Shown here piece after piece: positions 1 through 6,516 of a stretch of DNA of 26,217 nucleotides. The notes beneath the pieces are model-generated. The model saw only the letters and a program-made list of their open reading frames with translations, was not told where the DNA came from and made no database searches. The stretch is from an uncultured Collinsella sp. (lineage in GTDB: Bacteria > Actinomycetota > Coriobacteriia > Coriobacteriales > Coriobacteriaceae), in contig CABQLI010000024.1 in the NCBI GenBank assembly GCA_902464965.1, forward strand, positions 1 through 26,217. Reading direction: 5' to 3'. Each line of letters opens with the position of its first letter. Position 1 is the stretch's first letter. The position numbers and the translations under genes were made by a program.

Positions 1-27
1 GGCCCGTTCTGGGCGCGCCTCAATCGT

Positions 28-48
28 AGCCCGAGACGGTCCCGGGCT
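28..48. other. Short GC hairpin near window start
   Basis: AGCCCG at 28-33 can pair with CGGGCT at 43-48 across a 9-nt loop. No T-tract follows, so this is at best a weak terminator for a gene lying left of the window. I see no coding sequence in 1-230. Confidence 0.25.
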
Positions 49-66
49 GACAATTACGACTGTAAT

Positions 67-110
67 GGACGTTCTTGTTTGACTAGTCGTTTAAGAACGT
101 CCCCAACGAC
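67..110. repeat. Palindromic interspersed repeat, copy A
   Basis: GGACGTTCTT (67-76) and AAGAACGTCC (93-102) form a 10-bp inverted repeat. The loop holds the palindrome GACTAGTC (81-88). The reverse complement of 81-110 reappears at 6099-6126 with about two differences (shared core GGGGACGTTCTTAAA then GACTAG), so this is a dispersed element and not a gene-specific site. It has no T-tract typical of an intrinsic terminator. It may be a REP-like element or a remnant of a small mobile element; the sequence does not say which. Confidence 0.7.
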
Positions 111-138
111 TATCAATCGTTTTCAGTTCGTAAACTTG

Positions 139-162
139 TATATATGCATTTATATATGCATT
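139..162 (+). promoter_or_regulatory. Tandem AT-rich 12-bp repeat upstream of ABC importer; possible operator or promoter
   Basis: TATATATGCATT occurs twice head to tail (139-150 and 151-162). Each unit contains the palindrome ATGCAT, so TGCAT (145-149) and ATGCA (156-160) form an inverted repeat around an A/T-only spacer. It lies 70-90 bp before the lipoprotein start, where a promoter or operator is expected. I could not fit a convincing -35/-10 pair. The TGCAT arms loosely recall actinobacterial ARG boxes, but the 6-nt spacer is not the classic spacing, so an ArgR site is only a hypothesis. Confidence 0.4.
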
Positions 163-230
163 TGCTGGAGGTAGCGCTGAGCGGTATCCTGTTAAGTCGT
201 CAGCATACGATTCAACAGGGAAGGCAGATT

Positions 231-1157
231 ATGCATTCTCCCCATCAACGCGACGCGCATCCACAGCCGGTATGCAGCCGTCGCATCTTTTTGGGTAGCG
301 CTCTCGCTGCGAGCGCTACTGTCGTCGCCGGCGCACTTGCCGGTTGCCAGCGCCCCTCCACGCTGGAAGTAGTTCAGCCCACGACGGGTGGCGGTCGCGA
401 CGACCTGTCCGATTCCGTTATCGGCAAGGATAAGATCCGCATTGGCATGGAGGCGGCCTACGCCCCGTACAACTGGCAGGTTTCCGAAGCCAGCGGGTAC
501 ACCATCCCCATCGACAACGTGCAGGGCGCCTATGCCGATGGCTACGACGTGCAGATCGCCAAGATCGTCTGCAAGGCCCTCGGTGGCGAGCCCGTTGCCG
601 TCAAGCAGAGCTTCTCGGGCCTTATCGATTCGCTCAACAACGGCCAGATCGACCTCATCATTGCCGGCATGAGCGCCACGCCCGAGCGCGAGGAGTCCGT
701 CGGCTTTTCCGACCCGTACTTCATTGGCTACTTTGGCCTGTTCGTAAAAGAGGGTTCCCCCTACCAAAACGCCACCAAGCTCAGCGACTTCAGTGGCGCC
801 ACGGTGCTCGGCCAAAAGGACACCATGCTCGATACCGTTATCGACGAGATTCCGGGCGTTGTGCACAAAAACCCGGTCGACTCCGTCCCCACGGTGTTCT
901 CGAACCTGCTGCAGGGCACGTGCGACGCCGTGACCTACAACACCGAGAACGAGAAGGGCTATATGGCTCAAAACCCGGGCATCGTTCCCATTCATTTTGC
1001 CGAAGGCGAGGGCTTTAAGCAGGAGGTCGCGGCAAACGTCGGCTGCCGCAAGGGCTCGGACAAACTGCTTAAGCTCATCGACAAGACACTCAAGGGCATT
1101 AGCCAAGAGGAGCGCGACCAAATGTGGGACGCGTGCCTCGACCGTCAGCCGGCATAG
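231..1157 (+). CDS. Polar amino-acid ABC transporter, substrate-binding lipoprotein
   Basis: Predicted 308-residue extracytoplasmic solute-binding protein of family 3 (the HisJ/GlnH/ArtJ type) that captures an amino acid and passes it to the adjacent permease. The start at 231 is chosen because AGGGAAGG (217-224) sits correctly before it. An upstream ATG at 144 lacks such a site and would add 29 residues before the signal. The leader has a twin-arginine-like motif (R17-R18 then I-F-L-G) and a lipobox LAGC with lipidated Cys39. The mature part keeps the family motif MSATPEREESVGFSDPYF. It is followed 9 bp later by the permease gene and forms an operon with it and the ATPase. The substrate (Arg, Gln, His or other) cannot be told from the sequence. 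Export by Tat rather than Sec is uncertain. Confidence 0.9.
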   Translation: MHSPHQRDAHPQPVCSRRIFLGSALAASATVVAGALAGCQRPSTLEVVQPTTGGGRDDLSDSVIGKDKIRIGMEAAYAPYNWQVSEASGYTIPIDNVQGAYADGYDVQIAKIVCKALGGEPVAVKQSFSGLIDSLNNGQIDLIIAGMSATPEREESVGFSDPYFIGYFGLFVKEGSPYQNATKLSDFSGATVLGQKDTMLDTVIDEIPGVVHKNPVDSVPTVFSNLLQGTCDAVTYNTENEKGYMAQNPGIVPIHFAEGEGFKQEVAANVGCRKGSDKLLKLIDKTLKGISQEERDQMWDACLDRQPA

Positions 1158-1166
1158 GGAGGCAGC

Positions 1167-2315
1167 ATGAAAACCGTCAATCGCCTGGCCTCCTTTATTA
1201 AGGCCGACCACCGTTATGTATACCTGGGCACGAGCGTTATCGCGGCGCTCGGCCTGGCGTTTAGCCAGCGCAACCCCACGCCGCTGAGCTTCTTGGCCCC
1301 CACCGGTATCTTCCAGGATTGCCTTTGGGCGATTCTTTGGGCCTGGATTGTCGTGTCGGCGGCGGCGCTGGTCACCAAGCTTATGCACTGGAGCGACTAT
1401 CGCGTAAAGTCGCCGTTCGCCTCCGAGCGTTTCCGCCGCGGCGCGCGCCTGGGTAGCTATGTTGTGGTCGCTATCGCGGCGATCTTCTTTATCGACCGTT
1501 GCGTCATGTCGTTTATCGACCTGGTGCAGGTGAGTATTGTCTCGGACTCCAATCCCAGCGACTTTTTGTCGAGCCTGGTCTACATGACCTACAAGAGCGG
1601 GGACTTCTTTATCCGCGGTATCGAGATCACCATCGCGCTTGCGACCTTCGGTACTGTCATCGCATTCTTCCTGGCGTTGCTCTTTGTGTTCCTGCGTATT
1701 CAGACCTTCGACCGCGTGGACAACGACCTGGTGCGCTTCTTTAAGAGTATCGGCCGCGGCTTTGCGACCATCTACTCCACCATCGTGCGCGGCACGCCCA
1801 TGATGGTCCAGGGTCTACTCATCTATTACGCGGGCTTCACCGTTTTGCGCGGCATGGGCTTCGAGACCGCCCAAGCCAACCAGATTTGGAGTACCTTCAC
1901 CGCCGGCCTCGTCACCATCTCGCTCAACTCCACCGCCTACATGATGGAGGTCCTGCGCGGCGGCATCGAGTCCATCGATTCCGGCCAGGCCGAGGCGGCA
2001 CGCTCGCTGGGCCTGTCGCAGTGGCAGGCTATGCGCAAGGTCGTGTTCCCCCAGGGCATTAAAAACGCGATTCCGGCGCTCACCAACGAGCTCATCATCA
2101 ATATCAAGGATTCGTCGGTGCTTTCGGTCATCGGCGTGTTTGACCTCATGTACGCCACCACCACCGTCGCCGGCGTGTACTACCGCCAGATGGAGGTCTA
2201 CTGCGTGGCGCTCGTGGTCTACCTGATCCTGACGCTCGTGGCGAGCCGCCTGCTCGAAGCCTTTGGCAAAAAACTCGGTGCCGAGGCTCCGGCCACGCTG
2301 CCCAGCTCTAACTAG
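1167..2315 (+). CDS. Polar amino-acid ABC transporter, permease with N-terminal membrane extension
   Basis: Predicted 382-residue membrane permease of the His/Glu/Gln/Arg family. The C-terminal half (from about residue 150) is the ordinary permease domain, with a GTPM stretch and the EAA loop that contacts the ATPase (GQAEAARSLGLSQWQAMRKV). Typical HisM/GlnP permeases are about 215-240 residues. This one has roughly 130-150 extra N-terminal residues with about three hydrophobic segments (near residues 17-35, 50-68 and 93-115). The start ATG follows GGAGG by a suitable distance, 9 bp after the lipoprotein stop. The role of the extension is unknown. Family assignment is firm; substrate is not. 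Confidence 0.9.
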   Translation: MKTVNRLASFIKADHRYVYLGTSVIAALGLAFSQRNPTPLSFLAPTGIFQDCLWAILWAWIVVSAAALVTKLMHWSDYRVKSPFASERFRRGARLGSYVVVAIAAIFFIDRCVMSFIDLVQVSIVSDSNPSDFLSSLVYMTYKSGDFFIRGIEITIALATFGTVIAFFLALLFVFLRIQTFDRVDNDLVRFFKSIGRGFATIYSTIVRGTPMMVQGLLIYYAGFTVLRGMGFETAQANQIWSTFTAGLVTISLNSTAYMMEVLRGGIESIDSGQAEAARSLGLSQWQAMRKVVFPQGIKNAIPALTNELIINIKDSSVLSVIGVFDLMYATTTVAGVYYRQMEVYCVALVVYLILTLVASRLLEAFGKKLGAEAPATLPSSN

Positions 2316-2337
2316 GCTTAAGATGAGGAGAATCATC

Positions 2338-3123
2338 ATGGCAGATACCGCCACTACCGGCGTTGCGGCCGCCGCACAGACCAATGAGCCGCTCATCCGC
2401 GTCGAGGGCCTGCGCAAGAGCTTCGGCTCGCTCGAGGTACTCAAGGGCATCGACCTGTCCGTTAACCCCGGCGAGGTCGTCACCATTATCGGCGCCTCGG
2501 GCTCGGGCAAGTCGACCTTCCTGCGCTGCCTCAACCTGCTCGAGACCCCGGATGCGGGCCACATCTGGTTCCACGGCCAGGACCTTACGGCCGAGCGCTG
2601 CAACATTAACAAGCTGCGTGAGGACATCGGCATGGTGTTCCAGGGCTTTAACCTGTTCAACAACATGGACGTGCTCGACAACTGCACGCTCGCACCCGTC
2701 ACGCTCAAAAAGATGGGCAAAGATCAGGCCGAACAGGTCGCGATGGAGCATCTGGCGAGCGTGGGACTCGAAAAATTCGCCCATGCCGCGGTTGGTCGCC
2801 TGTCCGGTGGCCAAAAGCAGCGCGTTGCCATCGCTCGTGCCCTATGTATGAATCCGCAGATCATGCTGTTTGACGAGCCTACCTCTGCGCTCGATCCCGA
2901 GATCGTGGGCGAGGTGCTCGACGTTATGCGCAAGCTCGCCGCCGACGGCATGACCATGGTCGTCGTCACGCACGAGATGGCCTTTGCCCGCACCGTGTCC
3001 GATCGCGTGGTCTTTATGGACAAGGGCGTAGTGCTCGAGGACGCCGCGCCGGCAGAGCTCTTTGGCAACCCCAAGCACCAGCGTACCCGCGAGTTCCTCT
3101 CGCGTTATCTCGAGGACAAATAA
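2338..3123 (+). CDS. Polar amino-acid ABC transporter, ATP-binding protein
   Basis: Predicted 261-residue cytoplasmic ATPase that powers the importer encoded just upstream. Walker A is GASGSGKST (residues 52-60), the ABC signature is LSGGQKQR (155-162) and Walker B is IMLFDEP (175-181), followed by SALDPE and a switch His in VVVTHEM. This matches the GlnQ/HisP/ArtP class. The start at 2338 is preferred because GAGGAG lies at 2325-2330. The open frame runs back to 2263 inside the permease gene but has no ribosome site there. It ends the three-gene operon and is followed by a GC-rich hairpin. Confidence 0.93.
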   Translation: MADTATTGVAAAAQTNEPLIRVEGLRKSFGSLEVLKGIDLSVNPGEVVTIIGASGSGKSTFLRCLNLLETPDAGHIWFHGQDLTAERCNINKLREDIGMVFQGFNLFNNMDVLDNCTLAPVTLKKMGKDQAEQVAMEHLASVGLEKFAHAAVGRLSGGQKQRVAIARALCMNPQIMLFDEPTSALDPEIVGEVLDVMRKLAADGMTMVVVTHEMAFARTVSDRVVFMDKGVVLEDAAPAELFGNPKHQRTREFLSRYLEDK

Positions 3124-3146
3124 CCAACCGCAAGCGCTTATGTGGC

Positions 3147-3171
3147 AGGGCCGCTCCGGTGGGGCGGCCCT
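3147..3171 (+). terminator. Terminator-like hairpin after ABC operon
   Basis: AGGGCCGCTCC (3147-3157) pairs with GGGGCGGCCCT (3161-3171) around a 3-nt loop, with one G-T wobble. The tail is TTGTCGTC, so the T-tract is weak. The stem sequence resembles the better terminators at 21743-21782 and 24508-24533 (CCGCTCC/GGGGCGG style), which supports the call. Confidence 0.55.
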
Positions 3172-3195
3172 TGTCGTCACAATCGAAAGGATGTC

Positions 3196-4623
3196 ATGGC
3201 CGAGGTTTGGCGCTTCTTTGCGCATGAGGATGATTTTGCCGATTTGGACAAGGCCGGCGCATGCGAGCGCCTGGGCCGTGTGCTGTCGTTTCCGACCATT
3301 TCGAGCATGGATGCCGAGGCAGTGGACTGGCAGCCGTTCGACGACCTGCGCGCCTATATGCAGCAGGCCTGGCCGCACGTATTTACAGCGGGTAAGGTCG
3401 AGCTCATCGATCATTCGTTGCTGGTGACGCTTTCCGGCTCCGACCCCGCACTCAAGCCCGTTGTGCTCATGGGCCACATGGACGTGGTCCCCGTGGTGCC
3501 GGGTACCGAGGCCGACTGGACGCACGCCCCCTTTAGCGGGCACGTGGACGACACCTATATTTGGGGTCGCGGCGCCATCGATATGAAAGACCAGGTCGCA
3601 GGCATCCTGGAGGCCGTTGAGTATGCGCTGGCGCACGGCTGGCAACACGAACGAACCCTGCTGCTGGCCTTTGGCCAGGATGAGGAGACCACGCAGTGCG
3701 GCGCGGGTGCCATTGGCCGCGTGCTCGAGGAGCGCGGCGTTGAGCTTGAGTACCTGATTGACGAGGGCGACTATCGTATCGTTGAGGCTGCCGAGTACGG
3801 CGCAGGCGAGGGTTGGCTTATGCATGCCGATCTTGCCGAGAAGGGCTATGCCGATATCGTGCTCAGGACGAAGAGCGAGGGCGGGCATTCTTCCAACCCT
3901 TACGGTGGCACGTCGCTCGAAGTGCTCAGCCGCGCTATTGCCGCGATTTGCGATATCGAGTGGCCGACGCGCGTGACCGACTTGCTTGCCGCTCAACTCA
4001 TCGAGTTGGGGCTCTACACGGCCGATGAAATTGCCGCCAACGGGGATGCCATTGTCCGCGATTGCCTCGCCAGCAAAAAGCTCTATCCGCTGGTGACGAC
4101 CACCTGCGCGCCCACGCAGATCGAGGGTGGTAGCACCGGCGCCAACGTAATGCCGCAGGATATGTGGGCCAACATTAACTTCCGCATGCTCGAGGGCACG
4201 AGCGTGGCCGACGTTGTGGCGCGCTGCCGTGAGGCGGTTGCCGGGGCGGACCTTGCCGGTCGTGTCGAAGTGGAGCTGGGCCCCGGCAGCTCCGAACCCT
4301 CGCCGTCTCCGCGCATCGGTGGTCCCGGTCTCGAGGCGGTTCGCTCCATCGCCGCCCGCTATTTCCGTGATCCAAAGGGGACGGAGGAAAACGGACCGAG
4401 TGCGACGGGCGGGGCTCCTGTCAGCATCGTCCCCTCGACCGTGATCGGTGCGACCGATGCTGCCAACTACCAGCGCATTTGCTCCGAGTGCATTCGCTTC
4501 TCGGCCTTTGTGGTCGACGATGACGAGTGCGATCGCGGCGTCCACGGCACTAACGAGCGCATCACTCGCCGCGCCTACCTCCAGGGTGTCCGCTTCCTCA
4601 TCGCCCTGCTCCACACGCTCTAG
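3196..4623 (+). CDS. M20-family metallopeptidase (carboxypeptidase/aminoacylase-like)
   Basis: Predicted 475-residue dizinc hydrolase of the M20/ArgE/DapE/CPS1 superfamily, acting on N-acyl amino acids or small peptides in the cytoplasm (no signal peptide). The metal-site motifs are GHMDVVP (His94, Asp96), GRGAIDMKDQ (bridging Asp129) and GQDEETTQ (Glu163, Glu164). A lid/dimerisation domain with KSEGGHSSNP follows, and the C-terminal half holds the last metal ligand region. The start at 3196 follows GAAAGGATGTC. The frame is open upstream to 3142, but that stretch is the terminator hairpin. Overall length and the wide insert after GHMDVVP recall the PM20D1/CPS1 branch. Its exact substrate is not predictable. 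It stands alone between two hairpins, next to an amino-acid importer. Confidence 0.88.
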   Translation: MAEVWRFFAHEDDFADLDKAGACERLGRVLSFPTISSMDAEAVDWQPFDDLRAYMQQAWPHVFTAGKVELIDHSLLVTLSGSDPALKPVVLMGHMDVVPVVPGTEADWTHAPFSGHVDDTYIWGRGAIDMKDQVAGILEAVEYALAHGWQHERTLLLAFGQDEETTQCGAGAIGRVLEERGVELEYLIDEGDYRIVEAAEYGAGEGWLMHADLAEKGYADIVLRTKSEGGHSSNPYGGTSLEVLSRAIAAICDIEWPTRVTDLLAAQLIELGLYTADEIAANGDAIVRDCLASKKLYPLVTTTCAPTQIEGGSTGANVMPQDMWANINFRMLEGTSVADVVARCREAVAGADLAGRVEVELGPGSSEPSPSPRIGGPGLEAVRSIAARYFRDPKGTEENGPSATGGAPVSIVPSTVIGATDAANYQRICSECIRFSAFVVDDDECDRGVHGTNERITRRAYLQGVRFLIALLHTL

Positions 4624-4657
4624 AATCCGACAAAGGGACTGTCCCTTTGTCGGATTC
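4623..4657. terminator. Perfect 16-bp hairpin overlapping the M20 stop codon
   Basis: GAATCCGACAAAGGGA (4623-4638) is perfectly complementary to TCCCTTTGTCGGATTC (4642-4657) around a 3-nt loop. The first base is the last base of the TAG stop. No T-run follows, so it is not a textbook intrinsic terminator. It could act as a 3' stabiliser, a bidirectional stop or a dispersed palindromic repeat. Confidence 0.65.
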
Positions 4658-4744
4658 CGTGCGGGTTATATGCAGGTTTGCCTGCGCACGCTATCATGTA
4701 TGGGTTAGACCGCAACTATGTACCTCATACGCGAAGGGATGCGC

Positions 4745-4771
4745 ATGTATCTGAAGATCGACATGTTCTAG
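4745..4771 (+). other. Tiny leader ORF (8 codons) ending in UAG ahead of prfA
   Basis: An ATG at 4745 is preceded by GAAGGG (4733-4738) at a 6-nt spacing and reads MYLKIDMF then TAG (4769-4771). An alternative ATG at 4739 directly abuts the GAAGGG and adds two codons. Beyond the TAG the same frame stays open for 22 codons to a TAA at 4838-4840, which overlaps the TAAAGGAG ribosome site of prfA. UAG is a stop read only by RF1 in standard-code bacteria, and prfA encodes RF1. Translation of this ORF and any regulatory role are hypotheses. The rest of 4658-4852 shows no clear promoter or gene. Confidence 0.35.
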
Positions 4772-4852
4772 CTGGGCTTACCCCCGCAGTGGCGCCGCGC
4801 GCCCCATCAACTCTGCCGATTTTCGCCTTCACGCACATAAAGGAGTCCCGCC

Positions 4853-5920
4853 ATGCGCGACAAGCTCGAAAAGATCATTAAGGCCTACGAGGAGCTCGAG
4901 AAGAAGCTTTCCGACCCGGCCGTCGCCTCCGACATCAAGGAGTTCACGCGTCTCAACAAGGAGTACGCACACCAGTCCGACCTCATCGCTGCCTCGCGCG
5001 AGTACATCGGCGCGCTCGATGACATCGAGGCCGCCAAGGAGATGCTCCGCGACACCAGCGATGCGGACGAGAAGGAGATGCTCCAGATGGACATCTCCGA
5101 GAACGAGGAAAAGCTTCCCCAGCTCGAGGAAGACATCAAGTACATGCTCATCCCGAGTGACCCCAACGACGACAAGAACACCATCGTCGAGATTCGCTCC
5201 GCCGCCGGTGGCGACGAGGCAGCCATCTTCGCCGGCGACTTGTACAAGATGTACCAGCGCTTCTGCGAATCGCGCGGCTGGAAGACCACCGTGCTCGATT
5301 CCAGCCCCAGCGAGGCCGGCGGCTTTAAGTCCATCGAGTTCAAGGTCGAGGGCGACCGCGTCTACTCCGTCATGAAGTTCGAGTCCGGCGTGCATCGCGT
5401 CCAGCGCGTTCCCAAGACCGAGTCCCAGGGCCGCATTCAGACCTCCACGGCTACCGTCGCCGTACTTCCCGAGGCCGAGGAAATTGACGTCCAGATCAAC
5501 CAGTCCGACCTGCGCATCGACACCTACTGCGCCTCCGGCCCTGGCGGTCAGTGCGTTAACACTACCTACTCCGCCGTGCGCATCACCCACTTGCCCACCA
5601 ACACCGTGGTGCAGTCGCAGGAGCAGCGCTCCCAGATTCAGAACCGCGAGGTCTGCATGCAGATGCTGCGTGCTCGTCTGTACGAGATGGAACTCGAGAA
5701 GCAGCAGGCCGAGCTCGGTGCCGAGCGCCAGAGCCAGATCGGCCACGGCAACCGTTCCGAGAAGATCCGTACCTACAACCAGCCCCAGGACCGCGTGACC
5801 GATCACCGCATCGGTTTCAACTCCACCTACAACGGCGTCCTTCTGGGCGATCAGCTCGGCACCGTCATCGAGGCGCTCGCCGCCGCCGAGCGAGCCGAGA
5901 AGCTGGCACAGGCGGTTTAA
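4853..5920 (+). CDS. prfA: Peptide chain release factor 1
   Basis: Predicted 355-residue RF1, which recognises UAA and UAG in the ribosomal A site and triggers peptide release. The catalytic GGQ motif is at residues 231-233 in GPGGQCVNTTYSAVRITH; its glutamine is the target of PrmC. The stop-codon reading tripeptide PxT is PKT (187-189), where many bacteria have PAT or PVT; the flanking ESQGRIQTS is typical RF1. The length is normal (about 355-360) and the N-terminal coiled domain is intact. AAAGGAG (4839-4845) precedes the ATG well. In many bacteria prmC follows directly. Here the stop at 5920 is followed at once by a hairpin repeat, which splits the pair. Confidence 0.97.
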   Translation: MRDKLEKIIKAYEELEKKLSDPAVASDIKEFTRLNKEYAHQSDLIAASREYIGALDDIEAAKEMLRDTSDADEKEMLQMDISENEEKLPQLEEDIKYMLIPSDPNDDKNTIVEIRSAAGGDEAAIFAGDLYKMYQRFCESRGWKTTVLDSSPSEAGGFKSIEFKVEGDRVYSVMKFESGVHRVQRVPKTESQGRIQTSTATVAVLPEAEEIDVQINQSDLRIDTYCASGPGGQCVNTTYSAVRITHLPTNTVVQSQEQRSQIQNREVCMQMLRARLYEMELEKQQAELGAERQSQIGHGNRSEKIRTYNQPQDRVTDHRIGFNSTYNGVLLGDQLGTVIEALAAAERAEKLAQAV

Positions 5921-6073
5921 GTGACGGCGTTTTACCAAACGCCGTAACTGCTCGACGCTGCGCGCCGCCCAGAGCGACAATTTGTCATTCAAAAGGCAAG
6001 GCATGACCAGAAGGTCTATGCCCTGCCTTTTTCATGCCAACTTGTTCGCTCTGGACGTCGCTCGCTGACATTG
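5921..6073. repeat. ~153-bp structured repeat, copy 1 (two hairpins, terminator-like)
   Basis: It starts at the base after the prfA TAA. The first hairpin is ACGGCGTTT (5924-5932) pairing AAACGCCGT (5937-5945). The second is long: CCAGAGCGA (5969-5977) pairs with TCGCTCTGG further right, enclosing AAAAGGCA...TGCCTTTT arms and an innermost GACC/GGTC around AGAA. The inner stem ends in TTTTT on the plus strand and in TTTT read on the minus strand, so it could terminate in both directions. The other copy is at 21555-21706, about 93% identical by eye (about ten substitutions and one indel). Several differences are paired across the stem. Imperfect complementarity continues outward from the long stem. 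Confidence 0.85.
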
Positions 6074-6098
6074 CCAAAACATCGGCGTTTCCTTGGTT

Positions 6099-6126
6099 GT
6101 CATTGGGGACGTTCTTAAATGACTAG
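6099..6126. repeat. Palindromic interspersed repeat, copy B (half element, inverted)
   Basis: This stretch matches the reverse complement of 83-110 with about two mismatches. The shared core is GGGGACGTTCTTAAA followed by GACTAG. The second arm seen at copy A (the GGACGTTCTT at 67-76) is missing here; the sequence runs instead into AT-rich DNA. It therefore looks like a truncated or half unit. Confidence 0.65.
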
Positions 6127-6279
6127 GTTGGGTAAATTACTTTTCGAGTTTATTTAATCTGTTTTGTTAGAAATTAAGCTGTCTACCTGCTCAAAGTAAT
6201 TAACAGCTTTCATCTGCTATTGAAAATATTGCTCAAAATATCGTCCAAGAAGTCGCAGTGCATTTTTTGATGCGTCGCG

Positions 6280-6350
6280 CGTCAAGTGATTTGGCAAGTT
6301 CTTGGTTAGATATTGGTCAGTTTTGGGGCAACCTTGCCAAAAACTTGACG
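6280..6350. repeat. Inverted repeat in AT-rich prfA-prmC gap
   Basis: CGTCAAGTGATTTGGCAAG (6280-6298) is nearly the reverse complement of CTTGCCAAAAACTTGACG (6333-6350), with a one-base length difference and one or two mismatches. The 34-nt loop can pair further near its base (AAGTT/AACCTT). This could be a structured RNA, the end of a small mobile element, or chance in AT-rich sequence. Confidence 0.45.
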
Positions 6351-6516
6351 GATGCAGATTTAGACGTCGACGAATGAACATCTCAGGCAGGTTCCAAGCA
6401 AAATTCTGGGCTGATTCTCGATAATCGCCTTCAATCGCCCCTTGCCATGCGCTGGCCTCGCGTACAATCTGCTCCGACATTCGCGCGCCGTCCGGCGCTT
6501 AAGAGGGGAGGGCCCC

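Larger units (their letters stand above)
5921..6516. other. 596-bp gene-poor gap between prfA and prmC
   Basis: Contents in order: the structured repeat (5921-6073); an inverted partial copy of the 67-110 repeat (6099-6126); an AT-rich stretch (about 6120-6420) clearly lower in GC than the flanking genes; a long inverted repeat (6280-6350); and the prmC leader with a possible -10 TACAAT (6473-6478) but no well-spaced -35. A minus-strand frame of 87 codons (6217-6480) is open, but its ribosome site is weak and I recognise nothing in it. The mix of repeats and base composition suggests inserted or accessory DNA. Confidence 0.6.

Noticed and set aside
2842..4614. 590-codon minus-strand open frame across the ABC ATPase and M20 genes
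   Set aside because: Shadow of two strongly conserved plus-strand genes; it has no credible start context.
4678..4881. 67-codon plus-strand frame upstream of prfA
   Set aside because: It runs into prfA in another frame and has no ribosome site or family resemblance.
5921..6073. CRISPR array or insertion sequence as explanation for the repeats
   Set aside because: There are only two distant copies with no regular spacers, no transposase frame and no obvious target duplication in the window.
6217..6480. 87-codon minus-strand frame in the prfA-prmC gap
   Set aside because: Weak ribosome site, no recognisable domain, and it overlaps the inverted repeat and the prmC leader. Left as a gap note only; conservation would change this.
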